In this document: positions 55,701-64,000 of the stretch, piece after piece
How the letters are laid out: each line of letters opens with the position of its first letter
Numbering within the stretch: the first letter of the stretch is position 1
Assembly (NCBI GenBank): GCA_903813345.2
Contig: CAIIXF020000011.1
Location: 26,280,166 to 26,344,165, forward strand
DNA: 64,000 bases
Direction: 5' to 3'
DNA from: Owenia fusiformis
Lineage: Eukaryota > Annelida > Polychaeta > Sabellida > Oweniidae
Translations under genes and position numbers: made by a program
The notes under the pieces: generated by a model
Told to the model about the DNA's origin: nothing
Seen by the model: only the letters and a program-made list of their open reading frames with translations
Databases searched by the model: none

Positions 55701-57775
55701 TATATTATAAGCGTGTCATCTTTTAACTCTGAGGGTCTTTGAACAAAGAGGCCGATGTTATCAAAATTACTGAAATGATTAGCCCACAATGACTGAGCGA
55801 CAGAATGTTTAATAAAAACCGTACTTTTGCCACTATATTGAAAGACATTTTAAACATTAGTCATCATCACGGAGGTTTAGTGCGACTATGTAATAGGCCT
55901 CGAAATAATCCTTTTTAGAATCTGAAAATTGAGATGTAGGTACTTAAGTTTTACAATCAATTAATGGCTGTCTAATATTAGCTGTATCTGACTCTCTGAG
56001 TAGTGACAGATGAGAGAGGTTAGAGTGATAAAATTTTAATTTCAGATAAAATAACAATCACGACCTTTATCCTGAATGGGGCGGTCGCTAGTGATGGCAT
56101 GTCTAATTTCACCAATGGGCATTTGCAAACCAAAGTATCGCCGTGAGGCCTCCCCGCGGCTGCATTGCGCCTATTTCGGTTTTTGTCAAGAAAAACTACG
56201 CCCATCGTATATGCGTACATACGTCGACCGTGCATCGTGATTTATCAGCCGTACGATAACCTTAGGGTTTGTCTCCTAAAAATCAAAAAACGCCGTACGG
56301 CTGGCGGAGCAAATGTGACTGCCAAATAATCCGACTCAAGAAATTTTAAGGCGACCATAAAAATGTAATTGATCGCAGAAATTAAAGGTTCAATGAAGAC
56401 CATAGAAGGAATTAGGGGAGTCATTTTACCTTTCCCGTGCAACGTTTGGCCCAATATCTTCTGCGCCATACCTATTGTCTTAAAATATAAGCACTTGTCG
56501 ACGAAATAAGAAATACATCTAAATTAGCAATTGAAAGGATGGACATCCCGCATTTGTTTTTTGAGATCATTTCTGAATCTCCGCCATTTAAGATTCTTAC
56601 TGCAGCTGAGATTAGATGACCGCATGTCAGCATGTGTACAGTATAACCGCGGTTGTCTGAAGTAACCGTATGCATGATACACGATATGACCGCCGAACTG
56701 ACGAAGTAAAATAAAAAAATCGAAGACTAAAAAAACCTCAAATCTACCCATATTCAAGGTTTTCTTGGCACGTGTATGGTACATAGCAAGCAAAATGTTG
56801 AATAGAACGTTAGGTGAAAATGGGTTTGGAATCCAATGACAACATCACCGGGAAATTATTAAAAGGTACGTGAGCATTTTTTCTGTCAATGTAAAATGGT
56901 TTCGAGAGAAGATTCCCAGGGATTTAGGATGATTAGTGATTCTGAATATCGGCAGAATTTGGGTACGATCGGGGTTTTCTTTGAAGCTAATAAAAAGATG
57001 TTAGGCTTGATGAAATATCCAAACTTCGATGTATCTTGACACCAGGTCCATGATCGTTGGATACATCTCTTCACTTTTTACTCAAGCTTTAAAGATCGTG
57101 CGGTTGCCTCATAGCTTAACAGCTTAATAAACTCGATTTCTTGGCAGAATGAGAGCACGAGAGGATACAATGAAATAGTTTTTTAGCTTGACCTTTTCCA
57201 TCCATTACATTGGCGGATATCGAAGTTGTTCATAATCTCGGGCCGTCATCTCGCGAAATAAATCTCTTCTGGGGAGAATGGAGAATTTTTCTAGTTTCGC
57301 CGGAAACGCGTCGTTATCCCCTGAACTTGCCAAAATGAGACTAACTGGGAGGTATGAACCATCATGTCAAAAAGCAAAATGCTTTCGTTCAATTAAATGC
57401 TTGGGAATTGAATCAGACATCGACATACTTTACAGCCATCAACCCGTAGAATTCAATATATTGTACTGATGGTGGTATTTTTTAACAAAAATTTAACTTT
57501 ACACTAAAAGTGACGGCCATTTGACCATCTTGATTACCATATGTACCATATCAACAAGAATAGCATGTACATGTACGTCATGTAGTTCATGCTATTCAGT
57601 ATTATGAACACTACGTCATGGTCCAAAAACCTTCCTAGAACTATGAAAATTACGTCACTGATGTAACCATAAAAACATATGATGTTGATTATAAATATTG
57701 TCCATTTGTATTTGTTTATGAAGTACGAGTAGTTATTCTTACGATCACACTCAGTTGAAGTCCACAATTAAGAAG
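55701..57775. other. No supported gene; hairpin at 56248-56300; possible first exon at 57278
   Basis: CAGCCGTACG and CGTACGGCTG form an inverted pair around a ~35-base loop near 56248-56300. The ATG at 57278 opens a frame (MENFSSFAGNASLSPELAKM) with balanced codon use and a possible donor GAG|GTATGA near 57350; its phase does not join the gene at 57776 simply. Minus-strand frames at 56.0-56.8 kb lack family features. Confidence 0.35.
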
Positions 57776-58168
57776 ATGACAGCCAGGATTTCACAAAGGA
57801 GTTTCGACATACTCATGTCGGAATTAGACCTCAACATTGACCGTCTTTACACTGGAAATACATACCAAAACGCCGTTAGTAAGGTTTTGAGTAAGCGTTG
57901 GTCTTGTCCGAGGATATACTTCAACCCACGGGATAACCCACACCTTAAGGCGAGACAGGTAACACGATCAAAGAAGTCCAAGGCGGATGGAGAGAAGAAA
58001 ACCAATAAATATGTGAGGGAAACGCTGAATAAAGACTACACCGTTGCCCACCGGAGAAACTGGTTCGACCGAGTGGCAGATAACTCAACAACGAGACATG
58101 TTTCAACAATACCTGTGATAAAAATGTCTCGGAATCGAAGCGCAAATATCACAGTCAACTCGTATTAA
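57776..58168 (+). CDS. Small basic protein of unknown function, 130 aa
   Basis: Not recognised as any family. The frame is upstream-closed by a stop near 57717 and the ATG at 57776 (AAGATGAC) is the first in frame. Codon third positions are far more balanced than the AT-rich background, which argues for real coding. The protein begins MTARISQRSFDILMSELDL, is rich in Lys and Arg (a basic stretch spans about residues 60-85) and ends in a Ser/Asn-rich tail. There is no signal peptide or membrane segment, which is compatible with a nuclear or cytoskeletal location, but nothing specific can be said. AATAAA signals follow at 58427 and 58444. It could be a complete single-exon gene or the terminal exon of a longer one; an internal CAG|GTAACA near 57957 would be a possible alternative donor. 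Confidence 0.6.
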   Translation: MTARISQRSFDILMSELDLNIDRLYTGNTYQNAVSKVLSKRWSCPRIYFNPRDNPHLKARQVTRSKKSKADGEKKTNKYVRETLNKDYTVAHRRNWFDRVADNSTTRHVSTIPVIKMSRNRSANITVNSY

Positions 58169-59222
58169 TGAGTTCATAATTACCCATCGACAAAATGATC
58201 ATGAACATGTTATACAATGTACTTCGAGCATTTTAATCATTTATAATTTTATAAATATAATCGATAAAGGTTTTGGCAACAAGTTGTGAGTCTTAAGCCT
58301 AAAGAGGAGACATTTAAATGTATGTAGTATTGACATGACAGAAAAATAGATATAGAGTACGTAGTTAAGTATAACCCTCGATACATGGCTCAAATATTGC
58401 TATTTACAAAGTTACCGCAGTTACTGAATAAATCTGAATGCTCAATAAAATTACACAATCGTTCATTGTATCATGACCAGATATTGTAGAAATATTTGGG
58501 TCCGAAAGTTGCTGGCCAGTAACCTGGAAAATTGACCACCCTATTGCTCTTCCGAATCCAAGTCTGTTTTCACTTCATTTTCCAGGTGCTTGACAAGTTT
58601 TACTATGTTACTATGGAAACGGGCGATTTAAACATCTCTGCCTCAAAATCTCAATCAAGTACTGATGACAAGATATATATATATATATTATATATGGACA
58701 ATTACTTTCCAGGCCTTTTCAGCTGTGCCTTTTTCATACACAATATAGTCTGAATTTATCAAAAATCTCGATATTAGATAGTTAAATCATGTCTCTATCT
58801 TTTGAATTAAAACATCACAATTACATTTGTATTATTTTACGTATGTTTGACGATGTTTTAAAATGACAATTCATTCAGAGCACATCAATAGGGAAACGTG
58901 ATTTCTATATGATTTTACATCCATTCCATATTAAAACGTGGACTAGCACTAAGTTTTTTAAAATGAACTTGCTGTGAAACATAATCTCAATTTCCGAAGA
59001 GGTTACCATTTTTCATAAAATGGTGATTTATTCCGTATTCGAACATGACTGTATTCACGCCTTCTATAAACTGTAAACAAAGTCAACATTTCACCTGGGA
59101 TATATTCGCGATCAATACCCCAGTTAATACGTGTAATGTGTGACGTCATAACGGTGGGTCGTAGTAATGGCGGACCATGATGAATATATGAGGCAATTTG
59201 GTGAGTTTTCATGTTCGAATCG
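58169..59222. other. No supported gene beyond the 57.8-kb gene's 3' region
   Basis: The 3' UTR probably ends near 58470. An (AT) microsatellite lies at about 58674-58695. Nothing else was recognised. Confidence 0.45.
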
Positions 59223-59392
59223 TAATATAGACCTCAGAGCAGGGGTAATATCGATGAATACACCCCTTGGGGCTAGGCACAAAAGCTTTCGAACCCCTCA
59301 CTCCCTTCGGTCGTTCGGGGTACAGAAAACGTCTGTGCCTATCCCCGCGGGGTGTATTCGACGATATAACCCCTGCTTTTCGGTCTATATTA
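59223..59392. mobile_element. 170-bp palindromic foldback element
   Basis: TAATATAGACC at the left and GGTCTATATTA at the right are exact inverses. Further inside, AGCAGGGGT/ACCCCTGCT, GAATACACCCC/GGGGTGTATTC and AGGCACA/TGTGCCT pair in order, so nearly the whole element is one hairpin with a small loop near 59300. The long frames on both strands across it (88 and 64 residues) are consequences of the palindrome. Confidence 0.85.
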
Positions 59393-60557
59393 TTATTAGT
59401 CACAATATAGACATGACAGATATGAATATGTGATGTCAGTTACATTATTGATTGACCGAAGCGTTAGTGGGAGGGAGACCAATGTTAAAGCTAATGTTCG
59501 GACATATTTCGACCATTCGACTGCTAGGAATTATGGAGCAAATGTCAACCTTCTCCGACCCTAACCATTCCGGTTTGGCCCAGTTATCTACTCATATGAA
59601 TCGGACATGTCGAAAAATGCCATGACCCCTACTCATTTCCTCCCAAAATTTGTCAAATATGTCATTTGAAATATTGTTTTACCAAAGCTAAATTGTTGTC
59701 GTCTATTGATGTAGGGTCCGACAATTAATATACGATATCTTTTATTAGAAAAATTTGAGTGCGATCAGTTAAATATCAGCGTTTCGAATTAGTGTATTAT
59801 TTTTCATCGTAAATGATTTAAATATTAAGCAACTATGTTCAATACGCCTGTGTACTTTGAAGTGCTATGATAATTTATTTTGCGTGTTGAAGGCGATTGC
59901 ATTTGCAAAGTGAGAGTCTCCGAAATTTCTGACGAAAAAAATCTGCATGTTTTGACATAACGGAATTTAATGCCAACAATTGGCTTGGGGGCCTTGCTGT
60001 CATGTTGAAATGAGGTTTGGAGATTTGAAGAGCCTCTTGTCATCGGCGGATTTATAAAGTACCAAAAATGTAATAAAAAGAAAAGGAATAACCTCAAAAG
60101 AATTTTGGCTGAAGAAACGGGACAAATCAATATTGGGTATATGATAAAACAAATAGTGACTGCCTAATTTTGAGCAATAGTGTAAATAATTTTGCTTTGG
60201 GAATTTCATCTAAAATCTACCATACCCTCAGACTGCGGCTTTAGGAATAGTACATTTTAGAGGAAATAGTTTACACCTCAATGGCAGTCACTATTTGTAT
60301 AATATTCGTCATTCTTAAGATGTTGATGGTGTTTTATTATTTTTTTTTACTATTTATCAAAAGTACAGAGTAAATGATCAACAAGCCAATGTTCCATCCA
60401 GTCTTCTTAAATACTTGTATGAACTGCCCTCTATATGACGGAAAATGTGGATTTTTCATGGCTTTCCAGTGTTGATTTCTTTATTCATTTATGTCGAATA
60501 ATCAAAAAATGCGATTTTGTTATCTCATCAACTTTTGCATTGTCCTATTACATGTAG
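59393..60557. other. No gene; one inverted repeat at 60149-60299
   Basis: ACAAATAGTGACTGCC (about 60149) is inverted as GGCAGTCACTATTTGT (about 60283), with weaker pairing further in, so a ~150-bp hairpin or MITE remnant is present. Minus-strand frames of 101 and 69 residues here have no family features. Confidence 0.5.
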
Positions 60558-61024
60558 CTATTTGCAAATAACACCAGCAATGCTGTTGTTACATAAATTG
60601 AAATCTATGTCAAAATCAACATAGCTATGATGAAGTTCGTATTCAGTACAATAGGAATGATGATCATACTGGCCCTGGGCGGCTACGAGAGAAAAGTCCA
60701 GATCGAAATCACATTTTCCAAGATGCGTTTCATCACCTTTACAATTAACATTGGTTATCGATGAACCACCTCCGTGATAGTCAAGATCGTACTCGTTAGG
60801 AGTGTAATCCATAAAATAAACGGATGCATTTTTATATGGAAATCCTAATTGACGGCACACAACCCTTGCATCTTTCTCATCCCAACCAGATCCACAGACA
60901 GGGTGGTTTGGCCATCTTTCTATCAAGTCACTGACCATGACTTCACCCTTAATCTCGGATTCTCTTCCATTTCCTCCAAGTTCAATTGGTAGTTTTCCAC
61001 AAATAACACTGGCTCTTAAACCAT
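60558..61024 (-). CDS. Scavenger receptor cysteine-rich (SRCR) protein, last coding exon
   Basis: SRCR domains are extracellular ligand-binding modules in secreted or membrane receptors. On the minus strand the exon follows an acceptor (TTCTGTTATAG, ending at 61025) in phase 1, as is usual for SRCR exons. It reads GLRASVICGKLP, GGNGRESEIKGEVMVSDL, ERWPNHPVCGSGWDEKDA, RVVCRQLGF, then GGGSSITNVNCKGDETHLGKC and NNSIAGVICK, followed at once by TAG at 60558. These match the conserved landmarks (W..VC...W....A.VVCRQLGF; C.G.E..L..C; GV.C). The region between the last cysteines is unusually long and rich in Asp, Tyr and His, including an insertion of about 25 residues. No transmembrane segment follows, so this form would be secreted or the anchor lies upstream. 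Neighbouring exon: 62016-62172. Confidence 0.85.
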
Positions 61025-61289
61025 CTATAACAGAATAAAATAATTGTAACTATAAATCAAACAAAGGATAGGTATCGATATGGAGAACTGAATTCAACAA
61101 TGTTTTTCTCTTAAACCAATTATTGAGAACATTCTGTAAAAAACACGGTCCTTTATATATATGAAGTGTTGACTGATTGGCAACAATTTAATGCACAAAT
61201 TATTTATATATAATTTTATAACTCTTTTTGTTGACATTTTCTGTTTTTTAGTGCAATTGTTTTTTGTTCCTTTCCACTAATTCTTGAGA

Positions 61290-61577
61290 ATGAAATAAAA
61301 TGTCTTTCCGAACCTTGTTGGAACAAAATAATTTTCTTAGACCTCTCAATATTATAGTTATACAAAGGAAATTTTGGTTGACTTAACAAAAGGTATGCAA
61401 AAACTTAAAACAACCCCCAAAATAAATAAAAACTAAGATAAAACTTTGATTTCATTAACAAGATACTTTTTGAAATCAACCAAACTTCCCTTTGTACAAT
61501 TACAATATTGAGAGACCTAAACACGTTGTGTTTATGTCGTTTTGTTCAAATGAGGTTCGGAGAGATGTTTCATTTCA
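61290..61577. mobile_element. 288-bp foldback/MITE in an SRCR-gene intron
   Basis: ATGAAATAAAATGTCTTTCC at the left matches the inverse of the right end (TGAAATGAAACATCTCTCC). TCCGAACCT, GAACAAAA, CTCTCAATATT.TA.TT.TACAAAGG and TTTGGTTGA also recur inverted in the same order. The arms are about 120 bp. No clear target duplication. Confidence 0.75.
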
Positions 61578-62015
61578 ATCCGAACATATGATACCAAGAA
61601 GAAAAGAAGTTTCTGATGTGTTTTCTAAAGCAATATAGAAAAAGTTATATATAGATGGTTGGGCGCTAGGCGATACGAACGTACCACCTAGAATGGCCAG
61701 TTTTATAGACCCAACTTGTGAATAGAAATATATATTATAATATTATTTACATCTAACACGAATACGTTTTGTTCAATTCACAACAAGCAGTTCTAGGGAG
61801 TATCACAAATACATATATTTCAAATTGTATTTTTACTATCCAAAAGATGACCATTAAATTGACGATGTGTAAAACTTTCAGAACATTTTGATGACTGGTT
61901 TAAGAGAAACGCGCGTTCAAAAAGTTCACCATATCGATACCACTCCTTTCAAAGAAATTAAAATAAATTATTTTGTAATAATATGAAAAGTATTTTTCTT
62001 TAATAAAAAAAATAC

Positions 62016-62172
62016 TTCCCAGGACACGATATATTATTTCCCAGATTGAAACTACACTCTGCTAGACTACGTTCATCTCCAGTACAGTTGACATCACTCA
62101 TTATTATCGTATCGCCCCCGTAACATTGGAGAAATGGAAAGTTGTCCACCGTCGCATCGACTGGGTCGTATC
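62016..62172 (-). CDS. SRCR exon (second half of a domain)
   Basis: On the minus strand an acceptor GAATGATTACAG ends at 62173. The exon reads GYDPVDATVDNFP, CYGGDTIIMSDVNCTGDERSLAEC, SFNLGNNISC. This is the C-terminal half of an SRCR domain (GG..I....V.C.G.E..L..C), entering in phase 1 just after where VCRQLG would lie, so the first half must be in an exon beyond the window. The only nearby GT donor (GGGAA|GTATTT, exon end 62016) leaves phase 2, whereas the exon at 61024 needs phase 1. Either a small exon lies between, the donor is unusual, or this copy is degenerate. Without splicing, the frame stops at about 62000. Confidence 0.7.
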
Positions 62173-62320
62173 CTGTAATCATTCATAATATGGTATGCAA
62201 TATGCATACATCATATCGATTGGCAAATACATGTACAGGGATCTGCAGAAGCAATGACACAACTCCAAATTATATTTTCATCTGTTATGCAGCTAGTTTA
62301 GATACTGCAATATGATTGGT

Positions 62321-62390
62321 TCTAATAATATTATATTAATCTCTATATAATAGAGTATATTATGCTGATAATATTTTTTTCCTCCACAAT
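62321..62390 (-). repeat. Dispersed AT-rich repeat, inverted copy of 2144-2209
   Basis: The reverse complement matches 2144-2209 with few differences. It ends directly beside the TA and left end of the mariner-like element at 62394. Confidence 0.6.
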
Positions 62391-62393
62391 ATA

Positions 62394-63938
62394 CAGGGTG
62401 GGCCAAAAAAACACACCCCTAGCCGATATTCCTGATAAATATTCATTTTTTAACATGTACACCAACAATGATATATCATTTTAAAGACAATTTGCAACAA
62501 AATGATATATAATAGAACCATTTTCAACAACCCAACATAGAAATATAATCAATTATGTGACATGGGGGTCAAAAAACACCTTTTCAATTTTCATCGATTT
62601 CGCGAACAATCGCCTATTTCTACCAAATTTTACCGTTCAATCAAAAATTGCAACATTGTCATGAGTCTTTCATAATTGGATATTATATATTGTTTTCATT
62701 CAGTTTTTGAACCATGCATGCTCAATAAACATGTGTATGCTTATAAAACAAATTCATTTCTTCTTCAGTCTGTCCAAATATGACTCAATAGACCCACCCC
62801 TGGACTCACCTTTTGATCGGATTATTCGCTAAATACGCGAAAGAAATTGGTATAATTGATGGATCTCTGCGAAAGTACCACCAAACTCCTAATTATTTAT
62901 TCTTTCAGTTTGTCTACATCCCTGATAGGCTAGTGATCTTCATAGACCAACTGTTCTAAATGCCTCAAGTACTATACATATAATCAACAGGATAGACTCT
63001 ATATATCAGTAAGCAAGAATAGGGACATTTGCGATAAAAGACTACTCAAATCGATTTTCTGAAAGGATAGTGGTGTCCACTCGGTGTTTCCCAAAAAGGA
63101 AAGACCGTACAGGCCCTGTTTTTGTTGAACCAGGAGCAAAAATATACTCTGAATGTTAATGACATGAGGTGTTAAAAAGGACTCCTCAAAAAACAGGTAA
63201 AAGAAATTTCATTTTCTGATAGGAAAGTGCTTCATCACACAGGTCCAATGCTACCCTGGAGTTTTTGGAGATTCGAAATGACACCATCTCGATCTAGCCC
63301 GGACAAATGGCTTACTGGCAGTCCAGATGCCAATAATGTTGATAACCATACCTGGGGGCATCGAGAACAGTTGGTATTTAAAGATACCCAACCTATCAGG
63401 GATGTGAAGGAACTAAAAGAAAGAATAACTAGCAGTTGAATGGTACTTCCACACACATCCATCAATTATGCCATCAACCAATGGCTTACGCGTCTTAAGC
63501 GAATAATCCGATCAGAGGATGGGTCTGGGGGGTTGGTCTATTGAGCCATATTTGAACAGACTGGAGAAGAAATTAATTTGTTTTATAAGCATACACATGT
63601 TTATTGAGCATGCATGGTTCAAAAACTGAATGAAAACAATATATTATATCCAATTATGAAAGACTCATGACAATGTCGCAATTTGTAACTGGTAAAATTT
63701 GGTAGAAATAGGCTATTGTTCGCAAAATCGATGAAAATTGAAAAGGTGTTTTTTGACCCCCATGTCACATAATTGGTTATATTTCTATATGGGGTTGTTG
63801 AAAATGGTGCTATTATATATCATTTTGTTGCAAATTAAATTGTCTTTAAAATGATATATCATTGTTGGTGTACATGTTAAAAAATAAATATTTATCAGGA
63901 ATAATGGCTAGGGGGGTGTTTTTTTACCACCTCGCCCA
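62394..63938. mobile_element. Mariner-like element with ~430-bp inverted arms
   Basis: The left end CAGGGTGGGCCAAAAAAACAC follows TA (62392-62393). The right end is decayed (GTGTTTTTTTACCACC), so its boundary is approximate. Arms from 62394 to about 62830 and about 63510 to 63938 are inverted copies; shared blocks include GATCGGATTATTCGCT, ATTTCTTCTYCAGTCTGT and GTGACATGGGGGTCAAAAAAC. Between the arms is a broken transposase. The element lies upstream of the 62172 exon, probably in an intron of the SRCR gene. Confidence 0.8.
63070..63439 (+). pseudogene. Mariner-type transposase remnant
   Basis: Conceptual reading in changing frames gives GPVFVEPGAKIYSE, then HRSNATLEFLEI in a second frame, then WLTGSPDANNVDNHTWGHRE and TQPIRDVKELKERIT. 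These correspond in order to the second half of a mariner/Tc1 catalytic domain; active relatives have SPDLNP.D..IWG before the third acidic residue. At least two frame changes and several stops show it is dead. The N-terminal DNA-binding half was not recognised. Confidence 0.75.
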
Positions 63939-64000
63939 ATATATTTTTTCTCGAATAGGTATTCTGCCATATCCAGCTCCTGATCATCCAGTATTTGTTT

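Noticed and set aside
59167-59433. 88-residue plus-strand and 64-residue minus-strand frames
   Set aside because: Both cross the 170-bp palindrome, and the mirrored frames follow from the inverted repeat.

Overview
The window looks like AT-rich, gene-poor DNA from a metazoan, probably a marine invertebrate. The evidence is intron-separated scavenger-receptor (SRCR) exons, a rhodopsin-class GPCR with its coding region in one exon, APE-type LINEs, mariner-type elements and many small inverted-repeat elements. There is no operon structure. The palindrome TACATGTA is strikingly common. The sequence does not resolve the phylum.

Layout. 0.6-9 kb: small inverted-repeat elements, a tandem array of a ~566-bp unit, and a mariner-like element with a TA duplication. 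9-25.5 kb: a nest of repeats. It holds a 2.87-kb TIR element carrying a GC-rich minisatellite, whose empty target site survives in a paralogous repeat at 24.79 kb; two other minisatellites; a tRNA-Lys-like pseudogene split in its anticodon loop by a 532-bp element; and an apparently intact two-ORF LINE (18.4-24.04 kb). 25.5-48.9 kb: mostly unassigned DNA with a cruciform-forming palindrome, a 43-bp satellite, a truncated LINE, a decayed mariner, a second TIR element with repetitive contents, an 8-bp-TSD insertion with a G18 tract and a recognisable empty paralogue, and a 1.69-kb TA-flanked element with almost identical termini. 48.98-50.1 kb: the GPCR. 53.8-55.7 kb: a ~306-bp tandem repeat disrupted by nested TIR elements with TAA duplications. 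57.8-58.2 kb: a small basic protein of unknown function. 60.5-62.2 kb (minus strand): the 3' part of an SRCR gene, with a mariner relic upstream of its exons.

Host genes with good support are few: the GPCR, the SRCR gene fragment and probably the 130-residue protein. No shared pathway is evident. Most of the window is better read as a record of transposition: several insertions can be proved from target duplications, and three from paralogous copies that lack the insert. At least two unrelated TIR elements enclose short GC-rich tandem repeats, suggesting that elements here seed satellite DNA.

All calls were made by reading, without alignment software. Repeat boundaries are good to a few bases where a target duplication is quoted and otherwise approximate.
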